From: Nitrososphaeraceae archaeon
Lineage (GTDB): Archaea > Thermoproteota > Nitrososphaeria > Nitrososphaerales > Nitrososphaeraceae
Assembly (NCBI GenBank): GCA_016782225.1
Contig: JADDOW010000054.1
Location: 1-56,650, forward strand
Direction of reading: 5' to 3'
DNA length: 56,650 nt
Positions 18,628 to 26,909 of the stretch are shown one piece after another (positions within the stretch are counted from its first letter, which is position 1; every line of letters begins with the position of its first letter). The notes under the pieces are model-generated. The model was not told the origin of the DNA. It saw only the letters and a program-made list of their open reading frames with translations, and ran no database searches. The translations under genes were made by a program, and so were the position numbers.

Positions 18628-20072
18628 TAGAATTGAAGTTTGGTGGCAAGCTGCTCAGCGGGCTCACCTGCTTTATGAACGTCAGAGTAAATCAATACAC
18701 ATCAGATTCGTTATAAAATATCATGTCCCCCATTGTCAGTGTCTCAACTGTATTTAATAACTTGTTCATTTAATCTTCAATATTCAAGGATATTTTTAAA
18801 GATTTTATCCTTAAGCTAATTTAATATCAATGATTTAACAAAATATTAAACAAATTGATCGTAATCTTTTGGGGTATTTGTTCTTGCTTATTGGCCCATA
18901 GGTAAAGATACAATAAAAAGCAAAAAGATTTAATTATCATGATATTGAGGTATTTCACAATAAAATTAATAGGCACTTTTTGGATAATCCATAGTCCACA
19001 TCAACCTTGTCAGAGGCAAAACTTGTATACAATCAGGAGCCAATAATTGCAAATGGACACTAAGGCCTTTTTGTTGCGGTAGTTTAAAAAAACAAACCTT
19101 TAGCCCTTACCATTTTGCCTAAATTGACAGACATAATTGCACAAGTACCATCGTCAAGACAAATTATATGAAAATAAAGGGTTTATTCTTCAAACAGGTG
19201 TTTCCCATGATGAAGTTGATTGCCTATCTGAAAAGTTCTACCCTGCGAGCGCATTGAAGGTGAGTGCGCAGCCAAATAACGAGCTGCCGCTACCAAAATA
19301 TTCACAAATTCAGCATCCACATAATTCGCATCGCCATAATCACCCGGATGAAAACGATGCATCTATCTAAATGCCGCCTCCATCATTTGAATGGAATGAA
19401 AGTTACGGTCAATAACTGCCACTTTACCTCCGTATGTCGATACACTGCAATGCTTTAGCCTTTATTTCTATCTGTCACATGCAAAAAAAACATTTTCTTT
19501 ACATTTTAATGGTCATACAATATGATTAATCCTATAATTTGTCGAACATTCAGATACATAATTCAGAACGTAGTCAATCAAGTAAACTGAAATAACGAAT
19601 AACAAAAAGACGTATATGCATATACACAATATAATTATTATTCTCTTTCCATAATTTGCAGTTAGTAGTTGTTGTGAATTAACATGCCATTCCATCATAT
19701 TACAATGGTTTTGCTTTGAAATAATTTAGGTAGCCCTTGCGCATATTGGCAAATGCAGTTGTTGGATAGGCAAATACCATACAAATACACCAAGTAATTT
19801 ACAATCCTGATGCGTTCTTGTATGTTGATTGTGGTGGCAGTAAAAGTAAAGGAACGGATGGCGTCATTGCTAGTTTGTTTATGCAATTATTCCATGGCGA
19901 TTATGCAACACTCTTTTCGTTGCAATGGATCTTTTGTTTGTTTCAGGCTAGGTTTGCTAGAGAATAAACGATTACCATTGTTTAATTATACTGTAAAATT
20001 ACCGTCTCTTCGGATTTCTAATTAACCCATCTTAAATGTTTAATAACATTGGTGCAGTATATCTAAAGACAC
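18628..20072. other. Long spacer, no reliable gene
   Basis: This 1.4 kb has only weak frames. One at 19137-19370 encodes a 77-residue polar His/Asn/Pro-rich peptide without an ATG, and another at 19810-20025 lacks motifs. A TATA-like box lies shortly before the secreted protein gene at 20073. I see no RNA gene. Confidence 0.4.
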
Positions 20073-20546
20073 ATGAACTTTAAATTCTCGTTTACAATGC
20101 TTGTCATTGCAGTATTGTCTTCCACAATAGCTTCAATAGCCATCATACCAACACCGGCGTTTGCACAGACTACTGGAGCCAATAATAATGCAGGCAACAA
20201 TCAAAACTTTAACAAATTCATGGCTTGCTTATTTGATAATAACAGTAATGGAATAGTTTCAGAATCAGAAGTAAGCGAAGTCTTAGAATCAACTGACAAT
20301 CAACCTACAGAACAAAAAATAAGAGACTGTTTTGCGCCAATCTATAACACAGGTACCACAGGTGGATCCACTACTACTGGTCCTGCTGCCACTGATGACG
20401 CTGCCACTGATGACGCTGCCGCTGATGATGTTCCTGATGATGATGCCGATAGAACCGTTGCTCCAACTGCTGCAGATGTTGCCGCTGATGATGATACTGT
20501 AGATAATGGCAACGGCGGAGAAGAAGAAGAAAATGAAGGCAACTGA
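20073..20546 (+). CDS. Secreted EF-hand-like protein with acidic Ala/Asp-rich tail
   Basis: The 157-residue product starts with a clear signal peptide (hydrophobic core LVIAVLSSTIASIAII, cleavage expected after AFA at residue 31). A mature domain with one EF-hand loop follows: Asp55, Asn57, Asn59, Gly60 and Glu66 stand at positions 1, 3, 5, 6 and 12 of the calcium loop, followed by the helix VSEVLES. Two cysteines (52 and in KIRDCF) may form a disulfide. The C-terminal third is Asp/Ala/Thr-rich with a repeated ATDDA unit and ends in EEEENEGN, so it is strongly acidic. It probably binds Ca2+ outside the membrane or is a surface protein. The single EF-hand is unpaired, so dimerisation may supply the second. 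Confidence 0.8.
   Translation: MNFKFSFTMLVIAVLSSTIASIAIIPTPAFAQTTGANNNAGNNQNFNKFMACLFDNNSNGIVSESEVSEVLESTDNQPTEQKIRDCFAPIYNTGTTGGSTTTGPAATDDAATDDAAADDVPDDDADRTVAPTAADVAADDDTVDNGNGGEEEENEGN
20385..20429 (+). repeat. 15-base tandem repeat inside the EF-hand gene
   Basis: The unit GCTGCCACTGATGAC occurs twice in succession and a third time with two changes. It encodes (A-A-T-D-D)n in the acidic tail. Copy number could change by slippage without breaking the frame. Confidence 0.75.
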
Positions 20547-21079
20547 AAACACGGGTTTTAACTAAAAACAAAGTGTAATGAAAAAGTTTTTAGAACACCC
20601 TTTTATTTTTTGGTATCTAAGAAACAACTGACATAAGGGAAAACTAAACAGTAAAAACACTTTTACATTTACACAAAATTCAAAAGGGTCTGTCAAATCT
20701 TAATCTACAAAATAACATTTAGCACAGCATCTAACTAGCATGCAATTGTTTATTGTTATTCCTATATTCAAAAACAAAACTTAATGTTCTGTTTGGTTTA
20801 TCCATCATAAATTGATTGTCAGGGTTTATTATTTGTGGCAGATATCGGGTATCCGATCCGTTTGGCCACATGTGGTCATTGTCTTTGCAAAAAAATAATC
20901 AGTTTAAAATTTGATGTTGTGCTTGTTGCATACTAAACAATACACACCAACAATGTAGGCGCCATCCTTATTCTACCGGAGATACATTACTGGCATGCAG
21001 CAGAGGTTTGCGCAAATCCGTGTCAATCAATTATATCCATGCTGTCAAATATGTTTACAAATGACCTCTAAAAATCCAT
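20547..21079. other. Intergenic, no gene seen
   Basis: AT-rich spacer with T-rich runs after the EF-hand gene. No open frame of interest. Confidence 0.5.
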
Positions 21080-21302
21080 ATGGATTATTCGATAATATTT
21101 GTAGATCTGAATGACGAATTGTTTGTAAAATCAATTGATGACATAATCATAAACTCAAAACGACACAAAGATAAGAAATGCATTATCAAATTTAGATAGA
21201 GAAGCAAAACTGAGGGGGATAACTCTTCATCAAATGATCCATGAGCTAATGCAAAAAGACATTAATGAAGAAAGAGATATCAAAGGGCTAAAGACCACAT
21301 AA
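21080..21302 (+). pseudogene. Possible small gene relic, two frames
   Basis: An ATG at 21080 reads MDYSIIFVDLNDELFVKSID and DIIINSK, then stops. One frame over, from about 21165, the DNA reads RNALSNLDREAKLRGITLHQ and MIHELMQKDINEERDIKG up to TAA at 21302. The second part has the composition of an amphipathic helical tail. The pieces may be one frameshifted small gene; I do not recognise it. Confidence 0.35.
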
Positions 21303-21887
21303 TGTCTTGACTATTACTGCCACTTGAATAATAGTACACACATCACCTTGATGGCATTTACGACAATAACACTGATTACTGCTCTGCTCTAGTGGCTGTC
21401 TTTTATCATTAACAAAAACTAATTGAATCCCAAAAACATCTTGGAAGGATTCCAATACGATGGCCTTGTTTCCACGCAACATTCAGACGCTAGTCCAGCG
21501 AGTTTTTTTTTGTTATAAAATGGTGAAGGCTTTTCACCATTGTTGGAAACTTTCAAGCCCACTTTAACAAAAGGTAATCAATTCAGATTGATTGAGCAAT
21601 AAATAATAGATATAACTGATCCGGTTGGCAACAAATGAAAAAACATCAAATTTAATACACTGGATGGGTTCCTATTCCATCCCAAGTTAATTCAACGGGT
21701 ATGACTTGACATCGGCATTTAAATGGATACCGAGAATGTTACCTAGCATTTTATGGAAAAAGGAAAAAAAGGATGTTTCAGATAATCACAAACATCAAAA
21801 AACCAATCTCGTGATGATTCCTTCCTTTGTCTACTTAACAATTTTCGTTTTCGACAATAAAAAAAACATAAATCCTTAAAACCCAAA
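21303..21887. other. Intergenic, no gene seen
   Basis: No convincing frame. A short inverted repeat around AAAATGGTGAAGGCTTTTCACCATTGTT (about 21518-21543, in pieces GGTGAAGG and CTTTTCACC) could form a small hairpin. Confidence 0.4.
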
Positions 21888-22325
21888 ATGGTTTCTGTGA
21901 AGGATAAGCCATTTGATTTTCACGGCGCAACATTCACCGTCAAGGTTCTTACTTCTGAAACAAATGGTAGATATACTATTCCGGATGTAATCCATCCGCC
22001 TGATATGGGTCCTGCATTACATATGCATCCCAAAGGTTCAGAAACCTTCTACATAATTGAAGGCCATTACGAGTTCATTTTGAATGGGAAATCACTAAAT
22101 GATAAATCAGGAGATGTAATCTTTGTTCCAAAAGGAACTCCACACAGATTTGTTGTAGGGCAAAAAGGTGGGCACGCTCTTGTGATTAGTCCTCCGGAAC
22201 TTGAGTTTTATTTCCTCAAAGTAAGTGAATTGCTTGGCAAAGGTGATGTTTCCTACATAACAGAATCAGATATTGGAGAGCAATATGGCCAGGTTTTCCT
22301 AAACAGCACAAAACATTGGAAATAA
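21888..22325 (+). CDS. Cupin-domain protein
   Basis: The 145-residue product is a single conserved-barrel cupin. Motif 1 is H45-M-H47...E52 in HMHPKGSETFYIIEG, and motif 2 is GDVIFVPKGTPHRF with His86. These are the three His and one Glu that hold a metal ion, so a metal-binding barrel is expected. The length matches stand-alone Cupin_2 proteins, whose activities range from dioxygenase and isomerase to small-molecule sensing, and the substrate cannot be told from sequence. A TATA-like AACATAAAT lies about 20-25 bases before the ATG at 21888. It is monocistronic. Confidence 0.88.
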   Translation: MVSVKDKPFDFHGATFTVKVLTSETNGRYTIPDVIHPPDMGPALHMHPKGSETFYIIEGHYEFILNGKSLNDKSGDVIFVPKGTPHRFVVGQKGGHALVISPPELEFYFLKVSELLGKGDVSYITESDIGEQYGQVFLNSTKHWK

Positions 22326-22583
22326 TAAAATCCAGGAGCCTCTCACATTTTTTCAATACGTCCAAATTTATTTATTTGATATTTTGTTGCAATGTATTTC
22401 ACACCCACTAGCAACAGGGCGCATGAGCAACACCAAGCCCATACCAATCAACAACTAGAAAACATCAAAAATCCCGCTCACCTGCTTTGGGTGCCGATCC
22501 AATTATCTTTTATTATAAAGACATAGCATACGCACAGAAGACGGATAAATTATCTTCTTTTTTTATTCATTGATTGGATTCCC

Positions 22584-23129
22584 TTATTGCTGATGGTGAG
22601 GATAAACTTTTATCTCATTTCTAGTGAAATCCTTAAACTTTCTTTTTAGCTCCTCCCGCATTCCTTCAGGAACTTCATAATATACAATTAGTTGCATAGA
22701 ATCATTTGCAAGAATATGAGACTGAGACCCATGAGTTTTACCATTGTACTCTTTTATCAAATCGGCCAACACTTCATATTGGTTTCTTATTTCATCAGTT
22801 GAAGAGCCTTGCAGTATTTCTAAAGAATTATCCATCGGTTGTTTGTTGTTAAACTTTGGAGTCCATGGTTTCTTATAATTGTAATTGCTGTTATAACCAT
22901 TCTTATGGTTGTTATTGTAATGGGTTGGCTTTGGTGCAGCGTTATTGTTAATAGGTGCTGCTGCTGCTGGAACAGGTTTATTGTTATTTCTTGACCTAAT
23001 TGGGCAAATATGTTTCTTCTTTGCTGATATCTCCCAATACTCACTGGTTATTGTATTCCAGTATATCCTGGTGTTACAGCCATAAACACAATCTTTAGGA
23101 TTAACATTAACGGCATTAGGAGAACTCAT
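22584..23129 (-). CDS. Zinc-binding protein with Asn-rich linker, archaeal, function unknown
   Basis: The 181-residue product has a small N-terminal domain with Cys14, Cys18, His40 and Cys42 (CVYGC ... HIC), a likely metal site around aromatic residues (RIYWNTITSEYWEI). An Ala/Pro stretch and then a long Asn/Lys/Tyr-rich low-complexity linker (about residues 47-98) follow. The C-terminal domain (DEIRNQYEVLADLIKEYNG and LIVYYEVPEGMREELKRKF) looks folded, with helices and a beta strand, and ends in a His-rich tail. The N-terminal motif resembles a mini domain that recurs in thaumarchaeal proteins. The polyasparagine linker resembles disordered regions that can drive condensates or bind RNA, but this is speculation. 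The start is ATG at 23129. Confidence 0.72.
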   Translation of the reverse strand: MSSPNAVNVNPKDCVYGCNTRIYWNTITSEYWEISAKKKHICPIRSRNNNKPVPAAAAPINNNAAPKPTHYNNNHKNGYNSNYNYKKPWTPKFNNKQPMDNSLEILQGSSTDEIRNQYEVLADLIKEYNGKTHGSQSHILANDSMQLIVYYEVPEGMREELKRKFKDFTRNEIKVYPHHQQ

Positions 23130-23837
23130 TCCCTAGAATAAGTTACTTTTGGCAATATAAATTAATTTTTGATAGTGATTATTTGTTATTTAAAGAACCT
23201 CTCAACTAGGTTCGTAACATATCCATCACTAAACCACTTGGGCCAACTACCATATTGGCCCAGCCTAACACTATAGCATTATTTTGTTTGAATAGGTATG
23301 GAGATGACTAAATGCGCCATATGTTTACCACAAAATTGCAAAGGAATAGCCAATTAAAACATATAGACAATTATCATGGACTAACGTGATCTTATCCAAA
23401 GGATTTAGTGGGTACTCAAGTTGTAACTTGAAGCCATTTATAATGACTTTATCTGTCCTTTGCCTATATATCTTAAACGAGTTAGATACTATATTCACAC
23501 CTACAATGTTTTATTGTAAGCGTAGCGTCAAATTCCAATTTTAAAGACCAAGGCAGAATAATCCATCAACCATCATTTAGACAACTCATATGCCAAGAAT
23601 ATTAAAACAATATTTGCTAGCTTGTGGCAATTGACAACAATATGACTGCAAGATAAAAGCAAGCAAACAGGTTTTAAACTATGAGAAGGATTTGGCAAGC
23701 ACGATATAAACTATAAACTACACATGAAAAGGTAATACAAGATATGCAAAATTTTTTCCATTTAATTAGTTTTATATAACAATCTTTTTTTGATGTTAGA
23801 ACATTATTTATAGAATAGGTTACCCATATAGCCACAC
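23130..23837. other. Intergenic, no gene seen
   Basis: This 0.7 kb lies between divergent genes. No frame resembles a protein. A TATA-like element lies about 25-30 bases before the start at 23838 (TTATTTATAG). Confidence 0.5.
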
Positions 23838-23948
23838 ATGAAATGTGCATGTTGTGGTGGGATGATGATCATAGAAAAAGAGACAGAAAAGGTAATGACT
23901 CTTAAATGTAAAGAGTGTGGATTAAGCGACAGTAAGCTTAAACAATAA
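23838..23948 (+). CDS. Micro zinc-ribbon protein (36 aa)
   Basis: The ATG at 23838 opens 36 codons: CACC at residues 3-6 and CKEC at residues 24-27 form the two knuckles of a zinc ribbon, with two beta strands (MMIIEKETEKVMTLK) between them. The TATA-like TTATTTATAG upstream has leaderless spacing. Its size and layout match the other tiny zinc ribbons of the window. The function is unknown. Confidence 0.6.
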   Translation: MKCACCGGMMIIEKETEKVMTLKCKECGLSDSKLKQ

Positions 23949-23997
23949 GACCCAGAAGAAGGACGTATAATTATCATCATATCCAATTCTTTTGTTT

Positions 23998-24036
23998 GCA
24001 GCAGCAGCAGCACCACCACCACCACCACCACCACCA
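23998..24036 (+). repeat. Trinucleotide microsatellite (GCA)5(CCA)8
   Basis: Five GCA units run directly into eight CCA units between the micro zinc-ribbon gene and the SRPBCC gene. It is not inside a called gene. Its reverse strand reads TGG/TGC, so length changes could matter only for local regulation. Confidence 0.8.
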
Positions 24037-24118
24037 CACACCACAATTCACGAAAAAACACAATAAAGATTGCAATAAATCAGAATAAATTTAATTATCC
24101 ATATTGCCTGTTCTAACT

Positions 24119-24562
24119 ATGGTTTTTGTTGAAGATAGGGAAGGTATTTTTGACGCACCAATAGACAAGGTGTCGAAATTGGCCAAAGCACATTTTACCG
24201 ATGGCTCCAAAATCCATACACGCGCCAAAAACCTTGTTACAGACATGATAAATGAACATTCATTCACCAACAGATGGGATGAAGAAATCAATGGACAGTC
24301 TACAACTATAAAGGCAAAGGGAACCATTTTTTATCCAATAGGTATTGCATTTGAGGTTATAGAAGGACCGTTTGCAGGCTCAACGTATTTTACATACTAC
24401 ATACCAAGTTCAGATAACAAAACCAACGTAGTGGTAGCAGGGGAATTCATATCCAAATCTATTGACCCCACTGTTGGTGACGATGAAAAACTTCGCTCAA
24501 TTGTGTTATCAACCTTTGAAAAAGTGTTTGAGGAAGATGCGGCATACCTAAAGAATATCTAG
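24119..24562 (+). CDS. SRPBCC/START-like ligand-binding protein
   Basis: About 147 residues from the ATG at 24119; a TTG five codons upstream would add five residues. The profile fits the SRPBCC helix-grip fold: a first strand with DREGIFDAPIDKVSKLA (helices at the wall opening), a series of beta strands (STTIKAKGTIFYPIGIAFEV, FAGSTYFTYYIP, NVVVAGEFIS) and a long C-terminal helix (DEKLRSIVLSTFEKVFEEDA) that closes the pocket. Such proteins bind hydrophobic ligands or act as cyclases; the ligand cannot be predicted. Several paralogues per genome are usual in Nitrososphaeria. A TATA-like TTTAATTAT lies about 25-30 bases before the ATG. Confidence 0.75.
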   Translation: MVFVEDREGIFDAPIDKVSKLAKAHFTDGSKIHTRAKNLVTDMINEHSFTNRWDEEINGQSTTIKAKGTIFYPIGIAFEVIEGPFAGSTYFTYYIPSSDNKTNVVVAGEFISKSIDPTVGDDEKLRSIVLSTFEKVFEEDAAYLKNI

Positions 24563-25283
24563 CAATGCATATTGTACGACGCGAAGTAAAATGCATCAAT
24601 CACCTATAAAAGCATCACACTATAAGGGCGGATGATTGATCCATGTGCATTTGTTGGGCAATTAATGCAAAAGATACAGGTCATTGCCATCAGTGGGGCT
24701 TCAAAAACAGAGATCATTGATAAAGGCATGGGTATTAACCATGCAATAAAACCCGGTTTACTTTAGCTCATAATATTACGATTAAATAATTATTTTTTGT
24801 CAAGATATTTCACCATGTTCATAATGACAATCAACAAGACAAAGAAGGACGCAACAGTTACCGGAATCTTTAGTTGGATAGGTTTTGAAACATCCTTTTA
24901 GTCAGCAGAAAACGTCTCAATAACCTATGACACGATGATAAAGAAAAAATCGCCTTTGACAAGATTTCCAAAACCACATGCATAGAAAAGGCGGTACAAG
25001 ACACAAAAAAATTGGTCTTTGTTTTGTTTACTCAATAACCACTGAGCATAACAATATAAAAAAATAGGCAAATCAGGTTGTTACCCTAAAGAGTCAGATA
25101 AAAGAAATGCATAATTCAAATGAGGCAAATATAAAAAACGGTTGTGTTTATCTTTAGATGGCGTTATTTAGGCATCCACAACAACACAACACCACAACAC
25201 ACAGACATAGAGATATATATTAAAAAAGCAGTTTGATGAAAATAACGGTTTTAGCTAAAAGAAGGCAATAAAATGGATCAAAA
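24563..25283. other. Spacer with possible small relic
   Basis: A 28-codon frame from ATG at 24815 (MFIMTINKTKKDATVTGIFS ...) is followed in a second frame by ENVSITYDTMIKKKSPLTRF. This may be a decayed small protein. Nothing else is seen. Confidence 0.35.
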
Positions 25284-25463
25284 TTAAGTTTCCCAAAGTA
25301 TTTCTTTTGTGTCATATGTTGCTATATACCCACAATTGGGACACCGCTCTTCAGTTTTGGATTCTGTGGTGTTTGCAGTTTTAAGGTTATTATCGGTTAA
25401 AAAAGCCATTCCCTGAATTTCAAAACCTCTTTCGCATCTTTTGCATTTTGCTTTGGCAGCCAT
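25284..25463 (-). CDS. Small zinc-ribbon protein (59 aa)
   Basis: The ATG at 25463 opens 59 codons with CKRC at residues 7-10 and CPNC at residues 41-44, a treble-clef style zinc ribbon with a long polar insert. The C-terminal part IATYDTKEILWET would form the closing strand. A TATA-like element (ATTTATATATTTATTTATG read on the reverse strand) lies about 10-35 bases before the start, as expected for a leaderless transcript. It is probably a stand-alone Zn-binding adaptor; no function is known. Confidence 0.7.
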   Translation of the reverse strand: MAAKAKCKRCERGFEIQGMAFLTDNNLKTANTTESKTEERCPNCGYIATYDTKEILWET

Positions 25464-25692
25464 AAATTAGGTAGCATAAATAAATATATAAATGAATTAA
25501 GATTGGCATTTAGCGCATTTTAACAACATTTCCCAAATTGCCCACAATAATACACATATTCATGTACTTTTTTAAGACAACCTCTCAACCATCCCCCACA
25601 TAAACATCAAAGTAGTCTTTGGCAACATAGGATATTGAGGCGAGGAAAGAAATCACCCCTCATTTGCATATAGAGCATAACTATGATAATGA

Positions 25693-26232
25693 CTAGTCCT
25701 TTACCCAAATTCCATGGTTTGTGTTTAGTAAAGCGTATTGCTGAGGGGTCATCTTTTTTATGTCATCCATTTTATAGGCACATATAGATAAAAAAAAAGA
25801 GAATTGTTTTTCCAATATTTCATCATATAGAATCAATGCATTTTCGAGACCCTCTATAAAAAACGCAGTAACATCTACAAATGCTCGAAGTCCCCTTTTA
25901 CCCCTTTTGGAGGCATTTGAAAAAGCAAACTCCCATTTTTTTAGAATTATATAAGTATTAAAGTCACCATCAGGGTAATACCATTCTTTTGGGGTCGTAA
26001 TTATAATGTCATCTTTTAGACCCTCGAAATCATTTACATTGCCAAAGTTCCATTTTTTTGCAATTCTTTTGATAATTTCATCTTTAGACAAAGAATCCAT
26101 CATTATAAAAAAAAATTCATTGTTATCAAAACCTGATTTAAGAAAAGAAAAGCAATCACGCAATTTAGCCTCTTCGTTAGAATACACCACAAACACATGG
26201 TCCCCCATTTCCAAAGAGCTAAGACAATTCAT
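25693..26232 (-). CDS. MEDS-domain protein (DcmR-like sensory domain)
   Basis: The 179-residue protein is one MEDS domain. It opens with GDHVFVVYSNEEAKLRDCFS and FLKSGFDNNEFFFIMMD, then DDIIITTPKEWYYPDG, and the core helix-strand ALRAF-like GLRAFVDVTAFFIEGLENAL, followed by LSICAYKMDDIKKMTPQQYA. This RecA/KaiC-like fold was described from methanogen and methylotroph signal proteins (DcmR) and is expanded in Nitrososphaeria, usually fused to or beside histidine kinases. Here it stands alone without a transmitter domain, so it may sense a hydrocarbon-derived ligand or act as a partner of a kinase elsewhere. It starts at ATG 26232. Confidence 0.85.
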   Translation of the reverse strand: MNCLSSLEMGDHVFVVYSNEEAKLRDCFSFLKSGFDNNEFFFIMMDSLSKDEIIKRIAKKWNFGNVNDFEGLKDDIIITTPKEWYYPDGDFNTYIILKKWEFAFSNASKRGKRGLRAFVDVTAFFIEGLENALILYDEILEKQFSFFLSICAYKMDDIKKMTPQQYALLNTNHGIWVKD

Positions 26233-26545
26233 TTTTCTAATTCATTTGTCTTCCATCATTATAGAATATGTGATATTAAAATATTATAGCCACAGTTGAT
26301 AAAATGGGTTACTGGAGAAACTGCGTCTTAAAACCATGTTCACTCTCATGTGTCACAGTCACCCACCGCGGGTTTAGTAGTCAGTGTATTTCAGTACCCA
26401 CTGTGCTTAAGTAATTAGTTAGTTGAGCACATTATTTGGCGGCCCGCAAACTTATTACCAGTTCAAGTGGCACCGCTTATGCATATTTTATTAGCCTTCC
26501 CCATCCCTGCTATCCTTATTGTGTTTAACTTTGGGGGAGGAAGTT
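26233..26545. other. Intergenic, no gene seen
   Basis: A GC-richer patch around 26360-26480 was inspected for a tRNA cloverleaf and did not fold into one. No protein-like frame. Confidence 0.45.
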
Positions 26546-26668
26546 TTACATTATTGGGTGCAGACTTTCCCTGACGGCATTAGAGCACGGACAGGCACAA
26601 TTTTCCACTATTTGCAGGTTATGGTGTACACCTCTTTGACAGTTTTCACATAATTGAGGTTGCGACAT
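26546..26668 (-). CDS. Micro cysteine-rich protein (40 aa)
   Basis: The ATG at 26668 opens 40 codons. Cys7-x2-Cys10 is followed by two His (residues 15-16) and the cluster C24-x-C26-x-C28. This gives more than four possible zinc ligands and resembles a compact ribbon. A TATA-like TTTAATATTTTAATATACG lies about 10-30 bases upstream on the reverse strand. Frame length alone is not convincing, but the concentration of Cys/His in a 40-residue peptide is. Confidence 0.6.
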   Translation of the reverse strand: MSQPQLCENCQRGVHHNLQIVENCACPCSNAVRESLHPIM

Positions 26669-26909
26669 TAGAAAAACAATACGTATATTAAAATATTAAA
26701 GTTTGCCATACTGTAAAAAATACGACTAAAACGAAATTTTTCAATAGTCATCTGGATTGTGTTTTTATTCATTAAAAGCATATGAATTACTGACAGATGC
26801 GATAAAGACAAACAAAAGGTGCCATAATGAATTAAAGCCTTTATGTAGAGAGGTATTGTTTTTCTTCCTCTTCCTCCTCTTCCTTCCCAACCATCCAATA
26901 AAAATTAGA

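Noticed and set aside
20289-20571. Long reverse-strand frames opposite the EF-hand gene (Ser/Ala-rich)
   Set aside because: They mirror the repeated GCT/GAT codons of the real gene; no start site or promoter and no natural protein composition.
26360-26480. GC-richer patch with GTTCAAGT, tested as a tRNA gene
   Set aside because: No matching acceptor or T-arm stem and no cloverleaf could be drawn.
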